This document shows, in pieces, positions 35,634-44,184 of a stretch of 64,000 bases of DNA. Numbering within the stretch: position 1 is the stretch's first letter; each line of letters begins with the position of its first letter. The position numbers and the translations under genes are program-made. The notes beneath the pieces are model-generated. The model worked only from the letters and a program-made list of their open reading frames with translations. It was not told the DNA's origin and searched no databases. Source of the DNA: an uncultured Caulobacterales bacterium (lineage in GTDB: Bacteria > Pseudomonadota > Alphaproteobacteria > Caulobacterales > Caulobacteraceae). The stretch spans positions 78,130 to 142,129 of the forward strand of contig CAIMFV010000060.1 in NCBI GenBank assembly GCA_903840435.1, read 5' to 3'.

Positions 35634-35842
35634 CTGTCTCACCCTGGGACATGGGACCACGTCGATTGTCCCCCCGGCAGCAACAAGCGTGCCGCAGGTG
35701 TTGGCGTCGCCGCCGCGACGAAAACCTGTCTGCAGTCCCGTTGTTGGCCCTTCGCTGGCCCAGGGCTGGCCCAGGGCTGGCATGACCTTTGCGGAAACCT
35801 CGCCACCAAGGTCCTCAACTGTCCAAAGGCGAGACGCACTCC

Positions 35843-36640
35843 ATGTCCGAACCTTCCTTCGCTCCCCCACCGCCCCGCGCGCACAGAACGAATATATTGG
35901 GGGTCGGCGTCACCCACGGCGATATTCCCAACGCGCTGGCGCGCATCGAGGGCTGGGTGAGTTCCAAGGCCAAGGCCTATGTCTGCGTGCCTGACGTCCA
36001 CCTGATCATGCAATGTCAGTGGGATGCCGGTCTGCGACACATTCTCAATTCCGCATCCATGACCGTCACCGACGGTATGCCCTTGGTGTGGTTTTGTCGT
36101 TTGGCTGGGCGTCCTAAAACCCAACGGGTCTATGGTCCTGACCTCTTGCTCGCCGCCTGCGAAGCGGGCCTTGCCCAAGGGCGGCGGCACTTTTTCTATG
36201 GTGGCGCAGATGGCGTGGCAGAAACCTTGGCCGAACGGCTAAAAGCCCGCTATCCCGGACTTCAGGTGGCAGGAACCTATTGTCCGCCGTTCCGGCCGCT
36301 GAGCGCCGACGAGGAGATGGACGTCGCCGCCCAGATTGATGCGGCTGCGCCGGACATTGTTTGGGTGGGGCTTGGAGCGCCAAAACAGGAATATTGGATG
36401 CAGCGCTTTCGTGGGCTCTTGAAGGCGCCGGTTTTGATCGGGGTCGGGGCGGCCTTCGATTTCCACTCGGGGGCCAAACCCCAGGCGCCAAAACTGATGC
36501 AGTCGGCCGGGCTGGAATGGGTTTTTCGCTTGGCGACGGAGCCAAAGCGCCTTTGGCCACGATATCGCAAGGTTATCCCCGCCTTCTTAGCGGGCGCGGT
36601 TTTGCAAGGTTTGGGGCTGCGCACCTATGTCCTCGATTGA
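35843..36640 (+). CDS. WecG/TagA/CpsF-family glycosyltransferase (GT26)
   Basis: 265 aa from ATG 35843 (AAAGGCGAG upstream); the longer frame adds a leader with no match. GT26 blocks are clear: LGVGVTHGDIPNALARIEGWV, VCVPDVHLIMQCQWD, TVTDGMPLVWFCRLAG, RVYGPDLLLAACEAGLAQGRRHFFYGGADGVAETLAERLKARYPGLQVAGTYCPPF, PDIVWVGLGAPKQEYWMQRF, GVGAAFDFHSGAKPQAPKLMQSAGLEWVFRLATEPKRLWPRYRK. It adds the second sugar to the lipid carrier in EPS or enterobacterial-common-antigen-like pathways. In the 210 bp before it a directly repeated CCCAGGGCTGG is seen near 35759. Confidence 0.94.
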   Translation: MSEPSFAPPPPRAHRTNILGVGVTHGDIPNALARIEGWVSSKAKAYVCVPDVHLIMQCQWDAGLRHILNSASMTVTDGMPLVWFCRLAGRPKTQRVYGPDLLLAACEAGLAQGRRHFFYGGADGVAETLAERLKARYPGLQVAGTYCPPFRPLSADEEMDVAAQIDAAAPDIVWVGLGAPKQEYWMQRFRGLLKAPVLIGVGAAFDFHSGAKPQAPKLMQSAGLEWVFRLATEPKRLWPRYRKVIPAFLAGAVLQGLGLRTYVLD

Positions 36641-36668
36641 TACCGTCGGGTTTGAGAAAGAGGTCAGC

Positions 36669-37802
36669 ATGCGAAAACCGTCTAGCCTTCGGCAAAAGCA
36701 GGTCTTGGTATTCACCGCGGGCGGATTAGAGCATGGCGGTGGGATTGGCCGGATGATCGGCTATATGTGCGAGGCTTGGCCTGCAGCGGCCAATTGGCCA
36801 AAGCCAGAGGTGGTTGACACTCGTGGGCCAGCGCGAAAGGCGACGGCGCCGGTGTTTTTTGCGAAGGCCATTTTGCGGTTGATCGTCGCCGGTCTCACCG
36901 TGCGTCCCTTGGTGCATATCCACATCGCTGGTCGCGGCTCCAGCCTACGCAAGGGGATCCTTGTGGGTGTGGCGAGGCTCTTTGGGCTTCAGGTTGTCTT
37001 GCATCAGCACGACTTTGATTATCGCAGGTTTTTGTCCAAGCTGCCAAAGCCGGTCGTGTCCTTGCTGCGCTGGACCTTTCAGGCAGCCGAGGCCGTTGTG
37101 GTGCTCGGCGAGGCGGACCGTCGCACGGCGACTGAAATCCTGGGGGTGAGCCCGGACCGGGTCATGATCGTGGCCAATGCGGTTCCTGCGCCACGGCTTG
37201 CCAAACAGCCACGCCAAGCTTCCGAGGCTGTACGCCTCGTCTTTCTCGGCGACCCCAGCCGCCGAAAGGGGGTTCATGATCTGTTGGACGCCCTTAGCCA
37301 TCCGCTTCTAACAGAAGCCGAAGGTGCGCCGGACTGGCGGGCGACCATCGCCGGCGGCGGCGGCGAACTCGAGGGATTCCGGGGGACAGCCATTGAGCTC
37401 GGACTGGAGGATCGGGTCAGTTTTCCAGGATGGGTCAACCAGGAGGGGGCGCAAGCGCTATTGGCGGCGTCGGATGTGCTGATCCTGCCCTCCTATGGCG
37501 AAGGCATGGCCATGTCAGTTCTGGAGGCCATGTCCTTTGGTTTGGCCATTGTCTGCACCCCCGTGGGGGCGCTCGCCGAAGTGATTGAGGATGGGTCGAC
37601 GGGACTTCTCATTCAGCCCGGCGATGTCAATGGCTTGGCGCACGCCTTGCGACGGGTGCTCGATGATCAGGACCTGCGCCACAGACTTGGCCAAGCTGCC
37701 CAGGCGCGCTACGTCCAATCCTATGATGCACGCACCTATCCAGAGCGCATCTGCGCCGTTTTTGATGCTGTTCACGGGCGCGCGCGGTTTGGCGTCGGTT
37801 GA
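36669..37802 (+). CDS. Glycosyltransferase family 4
   Basis: 377 aa from ATG 36669, which has AAGAGG 6 bp upstream; an ATG at 36627 overlapping the GT26 3' end would add 14 residues. It has VFTAGGLEHGGGIGRMI at the start, ILVGVARLFGLQVVLHQHDFDYRRF, then LVFLGDPSRRKGVHDLLDAL and the C-terminal donor site DVLILPSYGEGMAMSVLEAMSFGLAIVCTPVGALAEVIEDGSTGLLIQPGD. This is the standard GT4 pattern. It follows the GT26 gene in one plus-strand operon with the hexapeptide acetyltransferase. Confidence 0.92.
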   Translation: MRKPSSLRQKQVLVFTAGGLEHGGGIGRMIGYMCEAWPAAANWPKPEVVDTRGPARKATAPVFFAKAILRLIVAGLTVRPLVHIHIAGRGSSLRKGILVGVARLFGLQVVLHQHDFDYRRFLSKLPKPVVSLLRWTFQAAEAVVVLGEADRRTATEILGVSPDRVMIVANAVPAPRLAKQPRQASEAVRLVFLGDPSRRKGVHDLLDALSHPLLTEAEGAPDWRATIAGGGGELEGFRGTAIELGLEDRVSFPGWVNQEGAQALLAASDVLILPSYGEGMAMSVLEAMSFGLAIVCTPVGALAEVIEDGSTGLLIQPGDVNGLAHALRRVLDDQDLRHRLGQAAQARYVQSYDARTYPERICAVFDAVHGRARFGVG

Positions 37803-37864
37803 AAAATGATATTCAATCCGAATCGAAATGAAAAATCTTCCCGAACACCCTGCTGCGAGGGAAA

Positions 37865-38464
37865 ATGAAAAGCCTGTTTAAGCAGATATTTCTCGCAATC
37901 AGTGCGATTCGACTGCTTCCGTCCGCCGCCATTTTTGCGCTGGCGTCAAAGGAGGGGGTGATAAAGGCTGATATCTGTAGATGGCATCAAATAAACCATC
38001 AATTCACATTGTCCGGATTTCCGCGATCCATTTACTATTTTCTCTATTTGATGACCTATGTCCGCGAATATAGAAACGTATTCTATCTCAGATTGGGGTG
38101 GAGGGCGAGATTCATTTCCTGGCTTTGCCCGCCGATCGCAACGCTTGAAATTGATGCGCTGAGTATTGGGCCAGGATTATTTGTCCAACATGGTGTGGCC
38201 AGCCTGATTTCTGCCGAAACCATCGGGGCAAATTTTTGGGTCAATCAACAGGTCTCCATTGGCTATTCCAATCCAAAGGATCGACCGACCATTGGTGACA
38301 ATGTGACTGTGCGCCCCGGCGCGAAGATCATTGGCAAGATCCGCATCGGCGATAACGCCACGGTTGGCCTAAATACCGTTGTAGTCTCCGATGTGCCTGA
38401 CGGCGCCACGGTCTTTGGGGTTCCGGCCAAAATCATTTGGCGCGGTCCCCCGCCCGCGCCCTAG
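37865..38464 (+). CDS. Hexapeptide-repeat acetyltransferase (serine-acetyltransferase-like)
   Basis: 199 aa. A helical, partly hydrophobic N-terminus (to about residue 90) precedes a left-handed beta-helix of hexapeptides: IGPGLFVQHGVASLISAETIGANFWVNQQVSIGYSN, PTIGDNVTVRPGAKIIGKIRIGDNATVGLNTVVVSDVPDGATVFGVPAKII. The candidate catalytic His lies in FVQHGVAS. Such enzymes O-acetylate EPS sugars in clusters like this. The first 60 codons are AT-richer than the flanks, which may be a sign of transfer. No serine-biosynthesis gene is close, so a polysaccharide role is preferred. Confidence 0.87.
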   Translation: MKSLFKQIFLAISAIRLLPSAAIFALASKEGVIKADICRWHQINHQFTLSGFPRSIYYFLYLMTYVREYRNVFYLRLGWRARFISWLCPPIATLEIDALSIGPGLFVQHGVASLISAETIGANFWVNQQVSIGYSNPKDRPTIGDNVTVRPGAKIIGKIRIGDNATVGLNTVVVSDVPDGATVFGVPAKIIWRGPPPAP

Positions 38465-38497
38465 ACTCTGTCGGGGTCAGTTTGAACCTGAGCGGCT

Positions 38498-39091
38498 TTA
38501 GAGCGTCAGTGCCAGTGAGCCGATCAGCAGGGCCGCCATGCTCCAATTGAAGGCGCGCAGCCGCCAAGGCGTGGTCAAAGCCTGCCGCATCAAGGTCCCC
38601 ATGGCCGCCCAACTGCTCACCGAAGGCAGATTGACCGCGCCGAACACCAGGGCGACGGTGAGCACCGCAGGAATGTCGTGCTTTGGGGCGTAAACGGTGA
38701 TCGCCGTGAGGGCCATGGTCCAGGCTTTTGGATTGACCCACTGAAACATCGCCGCCTGGAAAAAGGTCATGGGTCGGGCCTTGCCAGGGTCTTGCACCAG
38801 ACTTGGCGGGGCGCTGTGGGCGATCTTCCAGGCGAGCCAAAGCATGTAGCCGACGCTCACGACTTTTAAGACGGTGAGCGCCGGTGGCCAGAGCTCGAAC
38901 ACGCCGACCAATCCAATCCCCACGAGGAAGATCATCAGGGCGAAACCCAGCCCGACGCCCAGCATATGGGGTACGGTTCGCAGAACGCCGAAATTGGCCC
39001 CAGAGGCCATCAACATCAAATTGTTCGGACCCGGCGTGAGGGATGACACCAGGGCAAAGGCGACGAGGGCGAGGATGGGTGCATTGATCAT
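38498..39091 (-). CDS. LysE-family amino-acid exporter
   Basis: 197 aa from ATG 39091; a longer frame upstream overlaps the divergent regulator region and is not family-like. The LysE/RhtB motif SSLTPGPNNLMLMASGANFG opens the protein, followed by GVGLGFALMIFLVGIGL, MLWLAWKIA and FFQAAMFQWVNPKAWTMALTAI. Six membrane segments are expected. It exports amino acids or their analogues; the regulator across the 74-bp gap is Lrp-like, as is common for such pairs. Confidence 0.92.
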   Translation of the reverse strand: MINAPILALVAFALVSSLTPGPNNLMLMASGANFGVLRTVPHMLGVGLGFALMIFLVGIGLVGVFELWPPALTVLKVVSVGYMLWLAWKIAHSAPPSLVQDPGKARPMTFFQAAMFQWVNPKAWTMALTAITVYAPKHDIPAVLTVALVFGAVNLPSVSSWAAMGTLMRQALTTPWRLRAFNWSMAALLIGSLALTL

Positions 39092-39165
39092 GGGCACAAT
39101 TATGGTGCAAGTTACGCGGCGTGTGATTGCATATTTTCGGTAAAAACCCCCCTTCGGAGCAATAT

Positions 39166-39618
39166 ATGTCGGAAATGGACGCGATAGGCGCTGCAATATT
39201 GCGCGAGCTGTCTCGCGATGGCCGCCTGAGCAATATTGAGCTGGCCGAACGGGTCGGGCTGTCGCCATCCGCCTGCCTGCGGCGGGTTCAGGACCTAGAG
39301 CGCCGCGGCATCATTCGTGGCTATCGCGCCGTCCTCGACCGCACCCTGCTTGACGGAGGCTTCGTGGCCTATCTCGGCGTTGGCCTCTCCCACCATACCA
39401 AGGCCGCCCAGGAAGCCTTCGAGGCGGCGGTGACGCGGGCCAAGGAAGTGCGCGAATGCCATAATGTCACGGGCACGGTGGAATACATCCTGCGGGTCGA
39501 GGCCGCCGACCTCGTGGCGTTCAAACACTTTCACACCGAGATCCTAGGGGTCATTCCGTTCGTAAGCTCGATTACGTCCTACGTCGTCATGGACTCACCA
39601 AAAGACGAACGCGCGTGA
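39166..39618 (+). CDS. Lrp/AsnC-family transcriptional regulator
   Basis: 150 aa from ATG 39166, preceded by GGAGC. N-terminal HTH: ILRELSRDGRLSNIELAERVGLSPSACLRRVQDLERRGIIRGYRAVLD, then the RAM effector domain (AYLGVGLSHHT, ECHNVTGTVEYILRVEAADLVAFKHFHTEILGVIPFVSSITSYVVM). Divergent to the LysE exporter, so it probably switches export in response to an amino acid. The 74-bp intergenic region, AT-rich around GCATATTTTCGG, would carry the operator. Confidence 0.94.
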   Translation: MSEMDAIGAAILRELSRDGRLSNIELAERVGLSPSACLRRVQDLERRGIIRGYRAVLDRTLLDGGFVAYLGVGLSHHTKAAQEAFEAAVTRAKEVRECHNVTGTVEYILRVEAADLVAFKHFHTEILGVIPFVSSITSYVVMDSPKDERA

Positions 39619-39711
39619 GGGCGAAGGGGGGGGAGGGGCAGACTTGGCACACTCCGCGGTCCGACTCCCGCGCCCTCAGCCTGAACTGGAAATTTCGGTG
39701 TGAGTCCTGGC

Positions 39712-41406
39712 TTAGGTTGGCACGTCTGTGATTGGAGACAACCAGCCCCGGTAGTGGACAATCAAACCAACTCCAGGGAGCGAGATCGGAACATCGAAAT
39801 GAAATCGCTGATCCACTTCAGACTCCTCTGCAACGCCTTTTGGCCCGAATGGGAGTGGCATCGGCACGGGCCCGCACCACCAACGACGTAGGTGCATGCC
39901 AAAGCCGTTGGAGGTTTCGCGCAATTCAAATCCGAACCGCAATACACCGAACCGTTCAATCAACACCTCCCCATCGAAAGAGAGCTCGCTGGCGAAAGTC
40001 CTATCGCCGAAGCGGCGCTCCCAAGTCTCGCGCCCGTCGCGTTCAAAAAAACGAACAGATAGAGGGATATTGTCTCCAGCGGCTGGAAAACCGAAAACCC
40101 GCGCTACCATCCGGGCGATTGGGTTTGTCCCCCGTGTCACTGACGCGCGCCCCTCCGCCAATCCGGCTCCAGCAAAGGTATGGATTTGGCGAACAGTATT
40201 CGGGAGGCGGTCGAAGGCGTCGCCCATAACACGCCGATAGAGCGGCGCACGCCCGGCGGGCTCGATTATTTCGGTTTCGAAGCCCAAGGCCCTGAACTGG
40301 GCTTCAAAGGCGTCGACAGACAGAATTCCGAGAGCGGCGTAAGCGCCAATCTCAAGTGTGCCCGCCGCCAATCTTTGCGCGAGCAGAGGTGTCGCGAGGC
40401 ACGGGGTGAAGGGGCCCTGACCCTTGTCAGCAATTAAGGTCCAACAGCGTTCAATAACCTGGTCACCACGCAATCCGACCAGTCGGACCGCCATGGCCGA
40501 TCGGTCGCCCCCGAGCTTGGAGGTCAGTGAGCGCAGTCGAAGCAGCACGCCCGCAAAGGGCCGCAGGTCGGAGACAAGTCCCCACTGAACCCACCAACTC
40601 ATCAGCCAAAGCGCCGCATTTTCGAGGGCAAGCTCAGCCCCGGCGCGGAAAATCACTAGCGGTCGGCCAGGCAAGGTGTCCGACAGCAACGCGAGGTCGG
40701 GAACGTCACAAAGTGCGACCCAACGCATCGCGAGCGGGCGCGACCGCGCAGTGCCGTAGGTTTGGAGACGTATGTTTCGCCAGCCTCTGGCGACGACCCA
40801 CCGCCCCGCTTGCTTAAGGGTCACAGGCTTTCCGACGTAGGAAAGAATGGCTCGCATCACGGAAAGGCCGACCGTGGCACGGTGGCTTGCAGAGATCGAT
40901 GTCTCGACACACCCAACGGAATCCAGCCCCCGGGCGAGTTGGGTCACCACCGCGCTTGACAAAGCAGGTACGCTGCTGGCCCCAGAAATTAGGGTCAAGC
41001 CGGCAGTTCGGGCTTGAGCGTCGAGGTCGCGGAAATTTTCAACAAAGGCCCTGCCGTCGGCAATGTCGAAATAGTGGCTACCCGACAAGATGCAGGCCTG
41101 CGCAACGTCATAGGTCGCTTCCTGAAAGGGCCCAGCCGCGTCGATGACCAGCCACGGTCGAAGGCGGAGGAGGTCCGCAGCAAATCCTCTGTCGCGATCA
41201 ATGCGAAGGGGCATTAGGCTGAGGTCGGATTGGGAACGGCAAAAGGCTTCTGCCTTTTCCAGACTGCGGCCTCCAACCCAGATCTCAAACTGCCCCGCCT
41301 TCGCCAAAAGCTGGCTAATGCGGGCGCCGAAGCTTCCATAACCGCCGAGCACAAGAACCCGTTTCAAATCACGCGATCCAAATAACCAGGGCGCGGTAGC
41401 CAGCAC
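39712..41406 (-). CDS. Saccharopine-dehydrogenase-like NAD(P)-binding protein with DUF4166
   Basis: 564 aa as written. The N-terminal Rossmann site is RVLVLGGYGSFGARISQLLAKAGQFEIWVGGRS; the middle is saccharopine-dehydrogenase-like (VIDAAGPFQEATYDVAQACILSGSHYFDIADGRAFV), and the C-terminal 190 residues (ARMVARVFGFPAAGDNIPLSVRFFERDGRETWERRFG onward) resemble DUF4166. The start is uncertain: ATG 41406 overlaps the DCC gene by 43 bp, while a TTG at 41367 would begin just before the Rossmann strand and overlap the upstream stop as TTGA. The pair DCC + saccharopine-dehydrogenase-like recurs in proteobacteria; its substrate is unknown. Confidence 0.83.
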   Translation of the reverse strand: MLATAPWLFGSRDLKRVLVLGGYGSFGARISQLLAKAGQFEIWVGGRSLEKAEAFCRSQSDLSLMPLRIDRDRGFAADLLRLRPWLVIDAAGPFQEATYDVAQACILSGSHYFDIADGRAFVENFRDLDAQARTAGLTLISGASSVPALSSAVVTQLARGLDSVGCVETSISASHRATVGLSVMRAILSYVGKPVTLKQAGRWVVARGWRNIRLQTYGTARSRPLAMRWVALCDVPDLALLSDTLPGRPLVIFRAGAELALENAALWLMSWWVQWGLVSDLRPFAGVLLRLRSLTSKLGGDRSAMAVRLVGLRGDQVIERCWTLIADKGQGPFTPCLATPLLAQRLAAGTLEIGAYAALGILSVDAFEAQFRALGFETEIIEPAGRAPLYRRVMGDAFDRLPNTVRQIHTFAGAGLAEGRASVTRGTNPIARMVARVFGFPAAGDNIPLSVRFFERDGRETWERRFGDRTFASELSFDGEVLIERFGVLRFGFELRETSNGFGMHLRRWWCGPVPMPLPFGPKGVAEESEVDQRFHFDVPISLPGVGLIVHYRGWLSPITDVPT

Positions 41407-41864
41407 GACTCGCGCTTGCCAAAAAGGCGGTATCTATTCGCGGCAACGAGATCGTAAAGCCAGTTCTGTACGCGCCAAGGTAGGACGGAAAATATCAGAC
41501 TGGCTCGCCATATTCCCCCGAGGCGGCTTGCTACTTGCACGAAGGCACCAAGTTTTCCGTAAACCATCCCATCAATCACAACCAGGTTGGTTTCAAAATT
41601 TACGAGGTCCATGTGGAGGTCGGCATAAATCGCTTGACCCACCTGGCCCTGGGCGGCGGTGAACCAGAAAAGACCTTTATGGTCGCGGGCCAGCACCCAT
41701 TGGACAAATCCAGAACAAAGAACGCACACATTGTCAAAAACGATGAGCCCAGCCGACGGCGGCAGGTTTGGCGCGAGGCCGCTTAAGCGTTCGAAATCAT
41801 AGCTCTGAGGTTTCACGAGCTCACCGGGTTCATCATCGCTTTCGTATGCGAGATGAAGGCCCAA
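41364..41864 (-). CDS. DCC-family thiol-disulfide oxidoreductase-like protein (DUF393)
   Basis: 166 aa. The DxxCxxC hallmark is Asp44-Cys47-Cys50 in LIVFDNVCVLCSGFVQW, followed by the usual RDHKGLFWFTAAQGQVGQAIY, GKLGAFVQVASRLGG and VAANRYRLFGKRESCWLP blocks. The first 38 residues are an extra, weakly conserved leader. DCC proteins are probable thiol redox enzymes. The gene overlaps the downstream dehydrogenase-like gene, indicating a two-gene operon. Confidence 0.88.
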   Translation of the reverse strand: MGLHLAYESDDEPGELVKPQSYDFERLSGLAPNLPPSAGLIVFDNVCVLCSGFVQWVLARDHKGLFWFTAAQGQVGQAIYADLHMDLVNFETNLVVIDGMVYGKLGAFVQVASRLGGIWRASLIFSVLPWRVQNWLYDLVAANRYRLFGKRESCWLPRPGYLDRVI

Positions 41865-41949
41865 GTTGGAAAAATGTCAAAGCCTCCGCGCCGGGGCAGC
41901 GCCCTTTGCGTCTAGGAGATGACCTTTCAGGATTTTTCAGGATAATCTT

Positions 41950-42024
41950 TGGTGGACGCGACTGGGATTGAACCAGTGACCCCTACGATGTCAACGTAGT
42001 GCTCTCCCGCTGAGCTACGCGTCC
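41950..42024 (-). tRNA. tRNA-Val (anticodon GAC)
   Basis: On the minus strand a full cloverleaf can be drawn: acceptor GGACGCG paired with CGCGTCC, D arm GCTC/GAGC, anticodon arm CTACG-TTGACAT-CGTAG with anticodon GAC, T arm with GGTTCAATCC, discriminator A and an encoded CCA end at 41950-41952. Confidence 0.95.
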
Positions 42025-42214
42025 GTTCCAAAGCGAAGCCGCAGCGTATAAGCGGCGAAGCGATTTCAGACAAGCCCCTTCTCGCACCGCACGCGCGTGG
42101 ACCCGTCGGCAAGAGGCTTAAGCTTTTTTGCGCTTTCCTGATATAGAGCGGAAAGTCAATCGGCCTGCGCGGCTTAGACCTTCGCGCGGGGGGCTTTTGA
42201 GGACGACGAGACGC

Positions 42215-43582
42215 ATGACCAAGGCGAAGAGCGCGCGGCGTTATTTTGGCACGGACGGTATTCGCGGCCGGGCCAACGCCCATCCGATGACCGCCGAGGT
42301 GGCGCTGCGGGTCGGGCTGGCGGCGGGAAAGCTGTTTCGTCGTGATCCGGACCGGCGCCATTTGGTGGTGATCGGCAAGGACACGCGCCTGTCGGGCTAT
42401 ATGATCGAACCGGCTCTGGTGGCGGGCTTTACCAGTGTTGGCATGGATGTCCGCCTGTTCGGCCCGCTGCCCACGCCTGCGGTTGCGATGATGACCCGCT
42501 CCATGCGCGCCGATCTCGGGGTCATGGTGTCGGCCTCGCACAATTCCTCGGCCGATAATGGCATTAAGCTGTTTGGCCCGGACGGCTATAAGCTGTCCGA
42601 CGCCCGCGAGAGCGAGATCGAGGCCTTGATGGATGATGGCCTGCAAGACGGCTTGGCCGCGCCCGCCGATCTTGGTCGTGTCACCCGCATCGACGATGCC
42701 CAGGCCCGCTATGTCGAGATCGCCAAGGCCGCCTTTCCGCGCAATCTAACTTTGAACGGCCTAAGGGTGGTGATCGATTGCGCCCATGGCGCCGCCTATA
42801 AGGTTGCCCCGCTCGCCCTTTACGAATTGGGGGCTGAAGTCATCCCGGTCGGCGTGTCGCCTAATGGCTTCAATATCAATGAGGACTGCGGCTCGACCCA
42901 TCCGGAGGCCATGGTGCGGGCCGTGAAGCAGTATCGCGCCGATATTGGCATTGCCCTCGACGGCGATGCGGATCGTTTGACCATTTGCGACGAAACCGGC
43001 CAGCCTGTTGATGGCGATCAGATCATGGCCATCATCGCCCGCGCCTTGGTCGAGGCAGACCGCTTAAAGGGCGGCGGCGTGGTGGCCACGGTCATGTCAA
43101 ACCTTGGCTTTCAGCGGTTTCTCGAAGGTTTGGGCCTAAGCCTGGAGCGCACCCAGGTCGGCGACCGCTATGTGGTCGAGCGCATGCGCCAGGGGGGCTT
43201 TAATCTCGGCGGTGAGCCGTCTGGCCATGTGGTCTTGGCCGACTTTTCCACCACCGGCGATGGCCTGATTGCCGCCTTGCAAGTGCTGGCGGTCTTGGTC
43301 AAGTCGGGCAAGCGGATGAGCGAATTGTCGCGCGCCTTTACGCCTGTGCCCCAGCGGCTGGAAAATGTCCGCTATGCGGGCGGCGATCCCCTGCACTCCG
43401 ATCAGGTCCAGGCCGCCATTCGTGATGGCGAGGCAAGGCTGAATGGCTCTGGCCGCCTGCTGGTGCGGCCTTCGGGCACCGAGCCGTTAATCCGGGTCAT
43501 GGCCGAGGGCGATGACGAGGCCATGGTCCGCGCCGTCATCCACGATATCTCCACCGCCGTCCGGGCGGCGGCGGGCAGCTAG
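42215..43582 (+). CDS. glmM: Phosphoglucosamine mutase
   Basis: 455 aa from ATG 42215; upstream frame is not family-like. N-terminus [14 protein letters not shown], phospho-Ser loop [19 protein letters not shown] (Ser108 corresponds to the phosphorylated Ser), metal loop [14 protein letters not shown], sugar loop [10 protein letters not shown] and phosphate loop [15 protein letters not shown]. It makes glucosamine-1-phosphate for peptidoglycan and outer-membrane precursors. It is preceded by a tRNA-Val on the other strand and followed directly by an intergenic repeat, then cpdR on the other strand. Confidence 0.97.
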   Translation: MTKAKSARRYFGTDGIRGRANAHPMTAEVALRVGLAAGKLFRRDPDRRHLVVIGKDTRLSGYMIEPALVAGFTSVGMDVRLFGPLPTPAVAMMTRSMRADLGVMVSASHNSSADNGIKLFGPDGYKLSDARESEIEALMDDGLQDGLAAPADLGRVTRIDDAQARYVEIAKAAFPRNLTLNGLRVVIDCAHGAAYKVAPLALYELGAEVIPVGVSPNGFNINEDCGSTHPEAMVRAVKQYRADIGIALDGDADRLTICDETGQPVDGDQIMAIIARALVEADRLKGGGVVATVMSNLGFQRFLEGLGLSLERTQVGDRYVVERMRQGGFNLGGEPSGHVVLADFSTTGDGLIAALQVLAVLVKSGKRMSELSRAFTPVPQRLENVRYAGGDPLHSDQVQAAIRDGEARLNGSGRLLVRPSGTEPLIRVMAEGDDEAMVRAVIHDISTAVRAAAGS

Positions 43583-43681
43583 CGTATTTTCCGACGAAGT
43601 GGTGGCCGGTTCGTCGCAGAAAATGCTCTATTTATAAAGATTTATGAGCAAAATCCGATCCAATGAAATCGGATTTTGCTC
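43583..43681 (-). repeat. Dispersed palindromic repeat, copy A
   Basis: The gap between glmM and cpdR is filled by a repeat that recurs at 63538-63623. Read on the minus strand, both copies contain, in order, a TCATTGGATCG block, AATAGAGCATTTTCTG and AACCGGCCACC followed by CTTCG. The distal part is itself a palindrome (CATTTTC...GAAAATA arms around CCGGCC). No coding capacity is seen. Confidence 0.85.
43646..43681. terminator. Strong hairpin between convergent glmM and cpdR
   Basis: A perfect 14-bp stem (GAGCAAAATCCGAT paired with ATCGGATTTTGCTC, loop CCAATGAA) is part of repeat copy A. Symmetric A and T tracts in the arms make it a plausible bidirectional terminator for the two convergent genes. 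Confidence 0.65.
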
Positions 43682-44040
43682 TAGGCGGCGACCATCTTCT
43701 CCACCTCGGCGACGATCTCGCGCAGGTGGACGGGTTTCGATAAGACCTTGGCCCCTTCCGGCGCGCGATTGGCGCCGGACAGCGCCACGGCGGCGAAACC
43801 TGTAATGAACATGATGGGCAGACCTGGCGTGCGGGCGGCCGCCTCGCGCGCCACTTCAATGCCATCGGCGCCGGGCATGACAATGTCGGTCAACAGAAGA
43901 TCATAGGGGCCTTCATCCAGAGCCGCCATGGCCTCGTCGCCATCGGCGCAAGAGCGCACCTCATAGCCCGCCCGTTGCAGGGCGCGGGTCAAAAATCCGC
44001 GGAGGGAATCGTCGTCTTCGGCGAGGAGAATGCGGCTCAT
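43681..44040 (-). CDS. cpdR: CpdR-type single-domain response regulator
   Basis: 119 aa, a receiver domain alone. RILLAEDDDSLRGFLTRALQRAGYEV holds the acidic pocket, Asp52 in LLLTDIVMPGADGIEVAREAAAR is the phosphorylation site, and IMFITGFAAVALSG and KVLSKPVHLREIVAEVEKM complete the domain. The FITGFAAVAL and KPxHLRxxVAEVEKM segments are those of Caulobacter CpdR, which when unphosphorylated primes the ClpXP protease for cell-cycle substrates. The chromosomal CckA/ChpT relay that would control it is not in this window. Confidence 0.92.
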   Translation of the reverse strand: MSRILLAEDDDSLRGFLTRALQRAGYEVRSCADGDEAMAALDEGPYDLLLTDIVMPGADGIEVAREAAARTPGLPIMFITGFAAVALSGANRAPEGAKVLSKPVHLREIVAEVEKMVAA

Positions 44041-44184
44041 GCGCGGGGTCTATCCCAAACGAGAAAGGTGTGTGCGGGGGGCACCGTCAAAATCAACCCT
44101 AGCCCGGATGGGTAAACCGCGTCTAAAAAAATCGTTGCGAACCTCGCCATTGACCGCGCCAAGCGCGACGCCTTTACTTGGGCC

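Noticed and set aside
35751..35783. Short tandem repeat CCCAGGGCTGG in the divergent EPS promoter region
   Set aside because: Only two 11-bp copies without symmetry or a second occurrence at other EPS genes, so it is not supported as an operator.
39092..39165. Specific Lrp operator between lysE and its regulator
   Set aside because: The region is AT-rich but no convincing dyad repeat is present; Lrp sites are too degenerate to call by eye.
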